Assembly (NCBI RefSeq): GCF_019443425.1
Contig: NZ_CP080382.1
Coordinates: 1,426,001 to 1,490,000 of the forward strand
Direction of reading: 5' to 3'
Length of the DNA: 64,000 nt
From: Arthrobacter sp. PAMC25284
Lineage (GTDB): Bacteria; Actinomycetota; Actinomycetes; Actinomycetales; Micrococcaceae
Below the pieces are notes generated by a model. It made no database searches. It saw only the letters and a list, made by a program, of their open reading frames with translations, and was not told where the DNA came from. The translations under genes and the position numbers were made by a program. Positions 1 through 10,061 of the stretch are shown one piece after another. Position 1 is the first letter of the stretch. The number at the start of each line of letters is the position of its first letter.

Positions 1-124
1 TGCCGGTCCCGGCAGGACCGATAATCAGCACCCCGGACCCGGTGCCGGACCGAAGACTGTCCAGCGCACCGCTGACCACGCCGTCGCGTTCGATCAGCGC
101 TGTGCTGTCCGCGGGGCGTGCCAT
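1..124 (-). CDS. LAL-type LuxR regulator, N-terminal fragment (cut by window edge)
   Basis: This is the first 41 codons of a protein that runs off the left edge. It opens with an ATG at 124, preceded by GAGG at a workable distance. The readable part ends in the start of a Walker A loop (GPAGTG), placed after an N-terminal segment like that of the next three genes, where the same loop (GEHGAGKS, GDSGIGKS, GERGVGKT) follows 40-65 residues of leader. It lies 57 bases downstream of the previous regulator, on the same strand, so it is very likely the fourth member of the tandem array. The C-terminal LuxR helix-turn-helix cannot be seen here and is inferred from context. Confidence 0.6.
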   Translation of the reverse strand, partial: MARPADSTALIERDGVVSGALDSLRSGTGSGVLIIGPAGTG

Positions 125-181
125 CCTCGAATCCTCATGCCGGGGTCGGGGCCCGCGAATGGACTGCGGGTGTGGCCGGAG

Positions 182-2920
182 TCAGCCGAGCCGGGCGCTC
201 TCCGCCGGCGTGGAAATGACATCTTTGAGTTCCGTTCTGCTGGCAACATGGAGCTTTGAGTACACCTGGTAGAGATGGCCTTCCACCGTACGAACCGATA
301 CATGCATTTGCTCCGCGATCTTCCGGTTTGAGGTTCCGGCCGCGGCCCGGACCGCCACCTCGCATTCCCTGGCTGTCAGGGTCGACGTCGTGAGCGAATG
401 CAGACCGTTCTTCGGGCTGCCAAACCGGTCGTCCAGTGATTGCTGGGCCCGTTGGGCGACCCGAAGCGCGATCCTGTTGCCGGCATCGTTGGCGCAGCTG
501 ACGGCTTTCCGGGCAGCGTCCCTGGCGAAAACGGCGTTTCCGGCGGCGTCCGCTTCCTTGGAAGCGGCCAGCAACTGCTCGCTGTCGGCTTCCCGCATGC
601 CGTCAGCCAGCCGTGCGCATATGCCCGCGAACGGCCCGCTGACGGTGCCCGCGACGGCACCAAGCTTTTTGCTAAGCTGCCGGTCGCCGAGACGGGCCGC
701 GCCCGCCAGGAATGCGAGTGCCGTCATCGGGGCGGAGGCGTCGGAGTCGGCCTCTGCCTCCGCGACGAGCGCGCGGACCGAGCTCGCCCGCTGGCCGAGC
801 TCTGCCAGCGCCGAGAGTTCCAAGTACCGGGTCATCCGGTCCACGAGCCAGCCCGCGTGGGTCCGCCAAGGGGCGAGTTCGTCCAACAGCCGGCCCGCAA
901 CCTCTTCGTCGCCGTGCAGCGCTGCCGTATAGGCGCAGGCAGCCATGGCCAGCCCGGCCAGCGCATCGGGGTCGTGGGCGCGAAGCTGCCACATGCCTGC
1001 CTGGAGCCGCGACAGGGCTTCCTCAAGATGCCCGGCGTGGACATCCATGACTCCGTGCCCGATTTCGAACATCCCGCCGATCCGAGTCTGCGGGTCGCCT
1101 TTGGAACACGTCTCTTCGATGAAGACCGTTGCCTCCTTGAATCTGGAGGAGAGCAGGAGCAGGAGCAGGAACCGGCCCCGGATCCGGCGGATCACCCGGT
1201 CGGAGAGCCGTACTTTTTCTGACGCTGTGTTGATGTGCTGCCCCAGTGCGATCGCGCTCGTGACGCTGCCGGTGGCCGCGAGCGCCTCGCATCGCAGGCT
1301 CGCCGCGACGATCTGGGCCTCACTTCCCAGATCACCTGCATCGGCACCGGCGGTTACCGCAAGGACGTCCGCGTAGCGACCCTGAAATGCAGCGAGCTCT
1401 GCTTCTGCCAGACGCAGCAACTCCCGGGCGGGCACCACCATGGCGTCGTGCTCAGGTGTTCCTGTGTCGAGCCGCGGCGCGATCTCCCGGAGCCTGCCGC
1501 GGGCGTCCCCCGCCGTTGCCTTGCTGCGGCCATCGAGCTCTGCGCGCAGCAGTTCAAGCGTCGCCCACTCCGCTACGGGAAGATCCGCGGCGGTGGAGGC
1601 CCCGAGGGCATTGAGGGTCCGGCGGGCGGCCTCGTCGTCATTGAGTGCCAGGAGTGCGCGCACGGATTCGACGGCTATCCCGGTACTCGTACCTGCACCG
1701 CGAATCTCGTGCACGAATCTCAGGGCCGCGACAGGGTCGGATGCCTCGTTGGCGCGGCGTGCCGCTGCAAGGGCGGTCCCGGGCAGCACCTTCTCGCCGC
1801 AGTCCAGCGCCCACGCGACGCCGACCGGCGCGTCAGCGGCCGTACGGTCCGAGTCCTCAAGCACCGCGGTCAGCCGGTGCCGCAGTTCCGCACTGCGTCC
1901 GGGCGGGACGACGCTGGCGACAATTCCGGCGGTCACCGGGTTGGTGATGCTGACCATCGGCGGATGATCATGACTGACCATAATCATGCCCCGCTCCTGC
2001 AGGGCATCCATGTCATGCGGGTTGGCAATGCCCATCAGCGTCTGCAGCGGTACGGCTCCGGCCAGGGCCAGCAGTTCAAAAACATCACGTTCACCGGTGC
2101 CGAGCCGGTTCAGCCGCGCTTTGACGACGTCCCTGATTTCGCCTGTCAGGGCGATGCCGTCCCTGCCAAGCACCCACACGCCGTCCTGGCGGACGATAGT
2201 ACCCAACTTGATCTGTTCCCGGGCCAAAGCATGCAGGAAAAGCGCGTTTCCTCCGCTCGCGCTCCACAGCGCCCGCGCCGCGGTAAAGGAGAAGCGGCCG
2301 CCGTACTCGAAGTGGAGCGTGGCGGCAGTTTCTGCGAAATCGAATGGCCCAAGGTCGACACGTCTGAGCAGGTCGTCCTTCCACAGGCCCATGATGTCAC
2401 CGCCGACGTCAGGCATATCCACACATGCGGCCAGGAGGGTGACGTGCGCCCCTGCACTGAGCTGGGCCACCATCATGCTGGATAGGTCGTCGAGGTCGTG
2501 GGCGTTATCCACGAACAACACCACGCGGCGCCCCTCGGACTTGGTGTGGAGCAACTGGGTCAAACCCCGCAGCACCATCAGCGGGTGCTCCAGGTGGGAC
2601 GCGTCCAGGTCATTCAGGAGCACGCTCAGGGCGCCATAGGGAAGTTTTGATGAAATAGAGCTGCCTCGGACCTGGACTACGAGGTACTCGTCTCCGAGCT
2701 CTTCGAGCGCGCGTTGGGCGATGAAGGACTTGCCGGCTCCGTGTTCGCCGACGAGTACTATTCCGCAACCCGAACCCGACGTCAGGGTTTCCACAACCTC
2801 AGCGACACTTTGCTGCCGGGTGAACGGCCGTTCATGCCGGCCGAGGGCAAGCCGCTGCGCTGGTAATATCGTGTCCGTCTGGCCGCTGCCTGCTGGCAAC
2901 CCTGCATCTTGCTGAAACAT
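182..2920 (-). CDS. LAL-type STAND ATPase / LuxR-family transcriptional regulator
   Basis: Large one-protein regulator of about 912 residues, the only intact member of the array in this window. It has an N-terminal AAA/STAND NTPase domain with Walker A GEHGAGKS near residue 60 and Walker B VLFVDNAHD near residue 137. A long helical, TPR-like middle region follows. A C-terminal LuxR/GerE helix-turn-helix (LTARECEV to HVSVRTVEGHLYQVYSKL) fills the last 65 residues. Such proteins bind ATP and usually an effector or partner, then activate transcription; the ligand is unknown here. I start at ATG 2920, which has GAAGG eight bases upstream; a TTG at 2941 would add seven residues but has no such site. 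Middle-domain sequence differs strongly between copies, while the DNA-reading helix is nearly constant. Confidence 0.85.
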   Translation of the reverse strand: MFQQDAGLPAGSGQTDTILPAQRLALGRHERPFTRQQSVAEVVETLTSGSGCGIVLVGEHGAGKSFIAQRALEELGDEYLVVQVRGSSISSKLPYGALSVLLNDLDASHLEHPLMVLRGLTQLLHTKSEGRRVVLFVDNAHDLDDLSSMMVAQLSAGAHVTLLAACVDMPDVGGDIMGLWKDDLLRRVDLGPFDFAETAATLHFEYGGRFSFTAARALWSASGGNALFLHALAREQIKLGTIVRQDGVWVLGRDGIALTGEIRDVVKARLNRLGTGERDVFELLALAGAVPLQTLMGIANPHDMDALQERGMIMVSHDHPPMVSITNPVTAGIVASVVPPGRSAELRHRLTAVLEDSDRTAADAPVGVAWALDCGEKVLPGTALAAARRANEASDPVAALRFVHEIRGAGTSTGIAVESVRALLALNDDEAARRTLNALGASTAADLPVAEWATLELLRAELDGRSKATAGDARGRLREIAPRLDTGTPEHDAMVVPARELLRLAEAELAAFQGRYADVLAVTAGADAGDLGSEAQIVAASLRCEALAATGSVTSAIALGQHINTASEKVRLSDRVIRRIRGRFLLLLLLSSRFKEATVFIEETCSKGDPQTRIGGMFEIGHGVMDVHAGHLEEALSRLQAGMWQLRAHDPDALAGLAMAACAYTAALHGDEEVAGRLLDELAPWRTHAGWLVDRMTRYLELSALAELGQRASSVRALVAEAEADSDASAPMTALAFLAGAARLGDRQLSKKLGAVAGTVSGPFAGICARLADGMREADSEQLLAASKEADAAGNAVFARDAARKAVSCANDAGNRIALRVAQRAQQSLDDRFGSPKNGLHSLTTSTLTARECEVAVRAAAGTSNRKIAEQMHVSVRTVEGHLYQVYSKLHVASRTELKDVISTPAESARLG

Positions 2921-2990
2921 GTGTGAGACCTTCGCAATCAAAGTTTGACCAGTGATGCTTCCAAGGTATTCAGTCCACGTAGTTTCGGGA

Positions 2991-3049
2991 TGCGTAAGTA
3001 TTACTCGATTACTTAGCGAGTATCCGCTGCCTTCTACTCGGGTGTACTC
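2991..3049. promoter_or_regulatory. Cluster of TACTC/TACTT half-sites upstream of a LAL regulator
   Basis: The 240-base gap between two regulators is visibly A+T-richer than its surroundings and carries repeated half-sites. TACTCG occurs at 3002-3007 and 3035-3040, its reverse complement CGAGTA at 3017-3022, and TACTCA at 3044-3049; TAAGTA lies just before. The 3002-3007 and 3017-3022 copies form an inverted repeat with a 9-base spacer. NarL/LuxR-type helices read TAC-containing heptamers, so these are plausible operators for the neighbouring regulators. Binding is inference. Confidence 0.35.
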
Positions 3050-3160
3050 AGTTAGTGGTGCGGACCCGGCGATGCCAAACCAAGTAGTCGGTCTTCCATT
3101 CCGGGTGGCCCGGCCCGTAGTCGGCCCGGCACCGCCCTGGAATGGCCAGCCGCCACGCTC

Positions 3161-5855
3161 TTAGCCCTCAGCGATCTCCGGCAACTCATCGCGTCCCTTG
3201 ACCCCGAGCTTGGCATAGCTGCGGTACAAGTGCCCTTCCACCGTCCGGACGGACACATGGAGATCCGTGGCGATCTGACGGTCGCTGAGGCCCTGCACAG
3301 CAAGCCCCACGATGTCCCGTTCGCGGCGGGTCAGGATGCTTAACGTCTCGTCGGGTTCTGCTGCCTCCTGCCCAGCGGGCTTGTCGGCCCGCGCCAGGCA
3401 CCGCTTACGGTGAGTACTCGCCACGCGTTCGCGCAGGGTATCCCCGACGACCCGGTAGCAGTGCGAAGCGGCATCGTAGGCAAGAGCCGCGAATCCCCAG
3501 AGCTCAGCGTCTTCGCAGGACTTCGCTGCCTCCAGGTGGTCCGCTGCCTGGTCCGTCATGATGGCTCCGGCATAGGCACTTATTGCGGCGGCCCGCCGGC
3601 CTTCCAGACCGGGCGCCAGCTCCAGCAGTCGCGCCGCCGCGCCGTGGTCGCCGAGGGCCAGGCAGAACGCCAGCGCATCGAGTTCCAGTCCGGCCGTATT
3701 GACCGTGGGGTCAGGCCTGCCCAGGGCGCTCAGCTCGGCCGCCGCGCCGGGATAACTGCCGAGCCGGGCCTTGCCGTAGATGACGGCCATCGCGGACAGC
3801 GCGCGTGCGTAATGCGAAAGGTTTGTGGTCGCGGATTCGTAATCAGCCAGGAACTGCGCTGCTTTGTCTCGGGCTCCCACCTCCGCCGCGGCGGCGAAGG
3901 CCATCGCAGCCGTGACGCTAAAGAGGTGCTGGGGGTCAGCCAGCCGGAACGCTTCCAGCGCCGCGCTGAGGGCATTGAGCGATTCCGCCGCTCTGCCCTG
4001 GTACAACAGGATGATGCCACGGTCCGCGTGGACTCCTGCTCCGAACGAGATCATGCCGGGACCGGACCGGACTGCCGATTCTGCCACGAGGTTTTCGGCC
4101 CATCGCCAGTCCCCCGCATGGATCGCCGCCGCGGCGGAACGGACCAGCACGAAGTCGACGACGAAGTCGGATTCGTCGTCGTCGGGGGCGACGGCCGTCA
4201 GGGCTTTGGACAGGACGGCGTGCGCGCTGAGCGGCTTCCCTTGGGTCAGAAGGCGTTCTGCCTCCAGGCAGAGCAGGAATGCCGTCCGCGTACCGTTGGC
4301 CGGGCTGCTTTCCGGGTCCGTTGGTCCGTCCGCGGCAGAGTTGTGGTCCGAAAATTCGCCTGCCAGGGCCAAAACCAGGCTCTGCATGGTGTCCCACCGT
4401 TCCCGCGTGGAGGCGAGAATGCCGGCGGCGTCTTCGGGGCTGGCCCGGGCCAGCCGTTCGCCGGCCTGCAGCAGTCTGTCGGCACGGTTCATAATCTCTG
4501 CCGGCGTGTGTCCGAGGGCCCACAGCACCGCCGCCCACAGCAGGGACCCCGCCAAGAGGTCGGAGACCTTGTTGCCGCGGCCAAAATCGGCTTCCAGGAT
4601 ATCCCGGGCCGCCAGATAGTCGGAGTTGTTGTAGTACGTCCGGGCGATGACGGCCCTGGCCTCAATCTGCAGCTCGGGATCCTGCACCAGAGCCGCGGCC
4701 CCGGCGCGCCACGTCGTCTTCGCGGAGCCGGCTGCCGACGCCTGCGGCGCGGAGGAGCTGCCGGTCCTCCACGGCCACCCCGCAATCCAGGGACCAGCTC
4801 ACGTGCCGCAGGAGCCCTTCGTCCGACGTCGGCTCGCTGTCCATCAGCGGCAGGAGGCTCTGGCGGAGCTGGAGGCTTCGTGCGGGTGAAATCAGGGTCC
4901 GCAGGGCGTCGCCGTAAATGCCGTGCCACAGACGGACCTCCGGGCGGTCCGGGTCCGTGGCACGGACCAGTTCGAGTTCAATCAGAGCGGCCACGACATT
5001 TTCACCGACCACGGCATCGATCAGTTCCCGGGCGACCGGTTCGGCGAGAGCGATCAGATTCAGTGCCTGGCGCTCCGCGGGCGTGCGCCGAAGCATTTGA
5101 CGCCGCACCACATCCGACAGCCTCTGCCCGTGGCTGTTCAGATGTCTCGTCAACAGCCAGACGCCATTGCGCTGGAGCAGGGTTCCCTCGCTCCGGGCGT
5201 CGTCAATCAACCCGATCAGGAGCAGGGGATTGCCGCCTGAGGCTTCCCAAAGGACTTCGGCGACATTGGGCAGGACCTGGGACCCCAGCCTGCCCTCCAA
5301 CATCTCCGTCGCCTGCGGCAGGGTGAGTGGACGCAGGTCGTAGCGTTCGGCGATTCCTTCAAACCAGAGTTGCAGGAGCGGTTCCGGCAGGCCGGGACGG
5401 GCGGCAGCTCCGACGAGGAGCTTCGCCCAGCCCGCCGCGGCGAGCTCGGCCAGGATTCCGGCCGTGGGTTCATCGAGGTCATGGGCGTCGTCAACGATGA
5501 GCAGAAGCGGCTTCTGGGCAGCGCGCTTTTCTTCTTCGAGACGCGCCCACAGGGTCCTCAGGACAGCCAGTTGCGATGTAGCTTCCTGCACGGGCAGGCC
5601 GACGATGAACGGGCCGAGCACCCCGTAAGGGACCTTGGCGAGGGCCGGACTCCCGTGGATTCGTATCGGCGATATTTCCGGCCCCAGACTGGAAACGATG
5701 GCCTCGATGAGGGTGGACTTGCCGATGCCCGAATCCCCGAGCACGAAGACACCTACGTGGCTGCCGCCCTGGAGCGCCGTGGCCGCGGACGACACTTCGT
5801 CCTTGCGGCCGGTCACGCAGCCGGAGCTGCTGTCGCCAGCGTTAGATGAGGCCAA
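3161..5855 (-). CDS. LAL-type STAND ATPase / LuxR regulator, interrupted by a frameshift
   Basis: Second regulator of the array, in two frames. The N-terminal part (5855 to about 4740) holds Walker A GDSGIGKS and Walker B LLLIVDDAHD. The C-terminal part (about 4740 to 3161) holds the helical region and the LuxR helix-turn-helix HVSVRTVEGHLYRSYAKL. Removing one base near 4739-4745 joins ...RQLLRAA directly to ASAAGSAKTTWRAG, aligning without gaps to the intact paralogue and giving about 897 residues, the family length. The start is a TTG at 5855 with GGAG eight bases before it, overlapping the end of the upstream regulator by 14 bases, so translation is probably coupled. If the frameshift is real, the ATPase half would be made without its DNA-binding domain. 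Confidence 0.75.
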
Positions 5856-8588
5856 GCAGATCACTCCGCGACGATACTCCGAGTTTCGTGAACACTTGAT
5901 AGAGGTGGCCTTCAACCGTCCGGACGGAGATGCCCACCTCCAGGGCGATGTCTTTGTTTGATACGCCGTTTCCGGCAAGGGCGGCGATTTGCCGTTCCCG
6001 CTCGGTCAGTAACGGACCCCTGTTCCGCGGCATGATCGGGAGTGCCGGCAGTGACTCGGACAGGGCCTCCAGCATGCTGTAGGCAATGTTGGCGCTCGAG
6101 GTCAGGCCCGCCGTTTTAGCGAAATCGAAGGCCAGTGCAGCGCATCTGGCCTGCACGGCATCAAGTTCGAGGGCAGCGGCTTGTTCCGCGGCGGTGAGCA
6201 TGATTGAGGCGTCTTTCTTCCGGCTGCCGACGGCGATCGTCCGGGACAACTCAGCCAGCGGCCCCTGCCGCAAGCCTGCGAGGTCCTCGAGGAACTGGAA
6301 ATCCTTTGCGGTGCCGTTCACCGTGGCGCCGAGCAGGCAGATACCGGCCAGGGTATAGCGCCCCTCGCGGAAGTGAATGTCGGCCGAGTGAAGCAGCCGA
6401 TCTTTGGCTTCGGGGTCACCCAGCCACCGCGAGGCCATGTCCATGCAGAATTCCGTAGTGGTGCTGGTCATAAAGCGGGCCGGCCCGTCGGCCGACCGGG
6501 CACGGTCCAGATAGATCGCGGCCTGGATGGAGTTACCGGTCTGGGCGTAGGCGAAAGCGGTGGCCGCGTAGGCCTGTTGGAGCGACTGCAATGTGGACCG
6601 GACTTCGAGTTGGGCAATCGAGGCGAGCAGCGGATCGAGGGCCAGGTAGCCGCGACCGGCATAGACATAAGCCAGCCCGACGGCAAGGTCCGTAGCGGCA
6701 CTTCCCGAGTGCAGGCCATGGCCGGTCCGGCCACTGGCGTCGCGGAGCATGTCGATGCTTTGCCGCCACAGGCCGGACAGCAGCAGCACGTTGAAGGCCC
6801 GCCATGCGAAGTTCTCACGGATCCGCGGAATACTGGACCAGTCCCCCAGCTGGCCGCCGATATCCCGCATCAGTGTGCGGGCTTCGATCTCTTTTCCTGT
6901 CATACACAGGGCCTCCATCAAGATGATCGAGGTTCTGATCCGGAACGCGGGATCGGTGCCCGGAACATCGGCGGTGGCGGCCGCGGCGAGCCGGTCCATC
7001 ATGGGCTGGAAATCGCCGATGAAGGACAAGTAGTTGAATTCGCAAAACTCCAGGACCAGCGCGGCCCGCGCACATTCTTCATGGGCGGCGGATCCCTCAG
7101 GGGCAGCGGACTGCTCGAGCCGTTCCCGCGCCTGGCCGATGAACTCCAGGACGGTCTTCGGGGCATCCTGGAGCCACGACATGCATTCAACTTTGGCCGC
7201 GACAAAGTCCGCGAACTCCTCGATCCCGAGGGCTGTCAACTGCGGCGCCGTAACCTCGTTCAACACAGCCCGGGCCTGCCGCGGCAGTCCCAGCTGCAGG
7301 TAGGCCGCTGATTTTTGCAGTTGTCCCCCGGCCCATTCCCGGTCCTTGGGAGTGAGGCTGCTGGCGCATTTGAGCGCGAATTTCGGGTCGAAGAGCCGTA
7401 CGGCAGCCTTGGCCGCCGCCAGCGCGTGGGCGGGCGCGAGTGCGGCCTGGCAGTCATGGGTCCATGCGGCGTAGGCCAGCAGGTCCTCCACGGTCAGCTC
7501 ATCAAGCTCGTGTTCCTGGTGTCCGGGCACCTTCTCCCGCAGTTCCAGTCGCCGCTCCACGCTCAGCCCGTTTCGGACGATGTCACCAAGGTAGCGGTCG
7601 CCGAGGGTGACATGATGTCTGTCGCGCCGGTCCACGACGATCTGGCCCGCGTCCTCCATGTCAGCGATGATACCGGGACTAAACATTTTGGCGAGCCGTG
7701 ACAGGGGCAGGCTGCGGGCACAGGAGAGCACATCAATGACCTCCCGCGCAACGGGTGATTCACGGGCGTACCGGGCCCGCACGATGTCTTCCAGCGCGGT
7801 GCGGCCGTCCAGCACCATCTCGTCGACGAGGGTCCAGACCGAACCGGACAACACCAGGTTGCCGCGTTCAATTTGTTCCGACACGACGGCCTGCAAGAGG
7901 GTCGGGCTGCCGCCGACGAGTTCGTGCATTTGGCTTGCGAGGGCCGTGGACACCCGATGACCCAGGGCCCTGCCTGCAGGACATCGAGGGTTTCCAGTTC
8001 AGTCATGTTCGCGAGCTTGAATTCGGCCAGCTGTTCCGAGGTGATCAGCCAGTAAAAATCGGCGGGCAGGTCTGTGGTGCGCTGCGCGGTCAAAATCAGC
8101 CGGGCGGTCCGGGTCTGGACCAGGTTCAGCAGGACCCCCGTACTGAGTTCGTCCAAGTCGCCGGCGTTGTCCAGCAGGATGACGCATTCGCGTCCGGCGG
8201 CGTCGTCGCGGATCAGTGAGGTGATGCCGTGCAGGATGGCCGTGGGCGATCCCAATGCGCTTTGCGGCAGGCGCGCCAGGGTAAAGGCCAGGCATCCGTA
8301 GGGGGTACCGGTGCCCGGACCTGAGCTGCGAAGCTGGATCGTGTGTACGTCCGGACCAAATCCCGCCAAGGCGGTGCGCCCGACAAGTGTCTTGCCCACG
8401 CCGCGCTCACCCGTGATGACAATACCCATCCGGCCGTCCGTCAGGAGTTCGACCCGGACCTTTTCGGCGTCAGCGTTGCGCGCCACACCGGACCACCTGT
8501 GCATGTTGACAATACCTTCAACACGCTCTTCTTCAACAGGTTCCAATGTAGTGGAAACATTCCCCCAGCGCAGCGATTCCCTCGACAT
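5842..8588 (-). CDS. LAL-type STAND ATPase / LuxR regulator, interrupted by a frameshift
   Basis: First gene of the array as transcribed. The start is ATG 8588, with AAGGAA a few bases upstream. Walker A is GERGVGKT and Walker B is CVILLDNAGD. The reading frame changes at about 7961-7974: the first frame ends its sensible sequence at ...TLDVLQAG, and the next frame continues ALGHRVSTALASQMHE. Adding one G to the GGG run restores one protein of about 915 residues, matching its intact neighbour. The C-terminus carries the LuxR helix-turn-helix (LTERERQI, GISVRTVEGHLYQVFTKL). It follows pth on the same strand but is separated by about 130 bases with an inverted repeat of its own, so it probably has its own promoter. 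Confidence 0.75.
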
Positions 8589-8613
8589 GTAGTTTCCTTC
8601 GTACTTCTCTGTG

Positions 8614-8632
8614 GACGGCTCCCCCGGCCGTC
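8614..8632 (-). promoter_or_regulatory. Small hairpin in the leader of the first LAL gene
   Basis: GACGGC (8614-8619) and GCCGTC (8627-8632) are perfect complements separated by seven bases, 26-44 bases before the start codon. It could be an mRNA hairpin near the ribosome binding region or part of a binding site. Six base pairs can arise by chance in G+C-rich DNA. Confidence 0.25.
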
Positions 8633-8645
8633 TACTTGGAAGTAG
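8632..8645. promoter_or_regulatory. Inverted repeat upstream of the first LAL gene
   Basis: CTACTT (8632-8637), GG, AAGTAG (8640-8645) form a perfect palindrome of two 6-base arms with a 2-base centre, 44-57 bases before the start codon. Its TACTT core resembles the TACTC half-sites in front of the third regulator, which makes shared or cross-regulation by the LuxR domains plausible. Confidence 0.4.
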
Positions 8646-8717
8646 CGTAGCCCTATCCCCCAACAAAAGAGTAAACAGATCATAGCCGGAATGCCGGAAA
8701 CTTGAAAAGGTTTAGGA

Positions 8718-9305
8718 CTATGGGGCCTTTATGGCATGGAATTTCTGCTGGGCGGCCGACAGTCCTTCCCGGACCAGGGCTTCAACGGCGTCGGCGGCGG
8801 CGTCAAGCAGGAACGGCACTTCCTTCTTTTCAGCGGTCGAAAAGTCCCGCAGGACGAAGTCGGCAGTGTCCATCCGCCCGGGCGGCCTCCCGACGCCAAC
8901 CCGGACCCGCAAATAATCCTTGGTGGCCAGCGCCTTGGACATATCCCGCAGTCCGTTGTGGCCGCCTTCGCCGCCGCCGACCTTAAGTTTCACGGTGTTG
9001 AACGGAATATCAATCTCATCGTGGACGGCGATGAGATGCCCGGGATCGACGTCGTAGAACCGGGCCAGCGCGGCGACCGGGCCGCCGGAGACGTTCATGT
9101 AACAGAGCGGTTTGGCGAGCACGATCCGGGGCCCGCCGATGCCGAGCCGGCCCTCAAGGACCTGGGCCCGCGATTTGTGGGCCTTGAATCCTCCGCCGAC
9201 CCGGGCGGCAAGCTCATCCAGGACCATTTGTCCGACGTTGTGCCGGTTGCGGCTGTATTCAGGGCCGGGGTTGCCGAGGCCGACGATCAGCCAGGTGTCA
9301 GTCAT
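8718..9305 (-). CDS. pth: Peptidyl-tRNA hydrolase
   Basis: Cleaves the ester bond of peptidyl-tRNAs released by stalled ribosomes, recycling tRNA in the cytoplasm. It has 195 residues, the usual length. The N-terminal [20 protein letters not shown] contains the catalytic histidine (His22). [10 protein letters not shown], the HDEIDI aspartate motif and [11 protein letters not shown] follow in family order. The start ATG 9305 has AAAGGA eight bases upstream. It lies downstream of rplY, with a strong hairpin between them, an order common in actinobacteria. Confidence 0.96.
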   Translation of the reverse strand: MTDTWLIVGLGNPGPEYSRNRHNVGQMVLDELAARVGGGFKAHKSRAQVLEGRLGIGGPRIVLAKPLCYMNVSGGPVAALARFYDVDPGHLIAVHDEIDIPFNTVKLKVGGGEGGHNGLRDMSKALATKDYLRVRVGVGRPPGRMDTADFVLRDFSTAEKKEVPFLLDAAADAVEALVREGLSAAQQKFHAIKAP

Positions 9306-9397
9306 GGATCAATCCTTTGGAGGCGGGCGCAGCCGGGGCGGCACGGGAGGGCACGGTGCCGTCGGCAGGTGGTGACCCGCGCGCAGCGCATACGACG

Positions 9398-9427
9398 GCG
9401 GCCGGGTCCCGCAGGGGACCCGGCCGC
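9398..9427 (-). terminator. Hairpin terminator after rplY
   Basis: GCGGCCGGGTCCC (9398-9410) and GGGACCCGGCCGC (9415-9427) form a perfect 13-bp stem with a 4-base loop, just after the rplY stop. No U-tract follows, as is common in actinobacteria. It may only attenuate read-through into pth. Confidence 0.7.
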
Positions 9428-9445
9428 GCATTCAATTGGCCGGAA

Positions 9446-10027
9446 TTACTCGGCTGCGGCCTCTTCGGTGGCCACTTCCTCAGCGGCCTCGGCAAGGGCC
9501 TCGGAGATGTTGACGACGAGGGCTTCGGCGTCGGAGAGCAGGACGGTGCCCTTCGGCAGGTCCAGGTCGGAAGCGTGGATGTGCTCGCCGGCGGAGCGGC
9601 CCTCGATGCTGACCTCAACGGAGGTCGGCACGTGGGTCGCCTCTGCTTCGAGGGACACAACGTTCATTTCCTGGTTGTACACGTTGCCGGGAGCCAGTTC
9701 GCCGGTGACGTGGACGGAGACGTCGACCGTGACCTTCTCGCCCTTGCGGACGGTCAGAAGGTCGAGGTGCTCGATGATCTGCTTGATCGGGTCGCGCTGG
9801 ATGTCCTTGACCATGGCGAGGTGCTCTTCGCCATTGATGTCCAGGGACAGCAGTGCGTTGGCGACGCGAACGGCGAGGGTAGTGGACTTGGCCGGCAGGG
9901 TGATGTGGATCGGCTCTGCACCGTGGCCGTAGATAACAGCCGGGATGAGGTTGGCCATGCGGGCGCGGCGGGCATAGCCCTTGCCGAATTCGGTGCGTAC
10001 CTCTGCTGCGAGCTTCTGCTCAGACAT
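9446..10027 (-). CDS. rplY: 50S ribosomal protein L25 / general stress protein Ctc
   Basis: Binds 5S rRNA in the large ribosomal subunit. The 193-residue product is the long Ctc form: an N-terminal L25 domain (VRTEFGKGYARRARMANLIP, PVIYGHG-like region) plus a C-terminal TL5 beta domain and an acidic alanine/glutamate-rich tail (EALAEAAEEVATEEAAAE). I start at ATG 10027, which has AGGAGA directly upstream; a longer frame reaching 10204 has no family support. It lies downstream of prs and upstream of pth. The leader before it is unusually structured (see 10062-10116). Confidence 0.93.
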   Translation of the reverse strand: MSEQKLAAEVRTEFGKGYARRARMANLIPAVIYGHGAEPIHITLPAKSTTLAVRVANALLSLDINGEEHLAMVKDIQRDPIKQIIEHLDLLTVRKGEKVTVDVSVHVTGELAPGNVYNQEMNVVSLEAEATHVPTSVEVSIEGRSAGEHIHASDLDLPKGTVLLSDAEALVVNISEALAEAAEEVATEEAAAE

Positions 10028-10061
10028 GTCTATCTCCTGATGGATTGGAAGGGTGTTCAGC

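Noticed and set aside
1235..2485. Long open frame opposite a LAL regulator
   Set aside because: It has low-complexity Arg/Gly/Pro composition typical of antisense frames in G+C-rich genes, no family match, and is fully covered by a clear gene on the other strand. The same applies to long frames opposite the ABC-F, gabD and GT2 genes.
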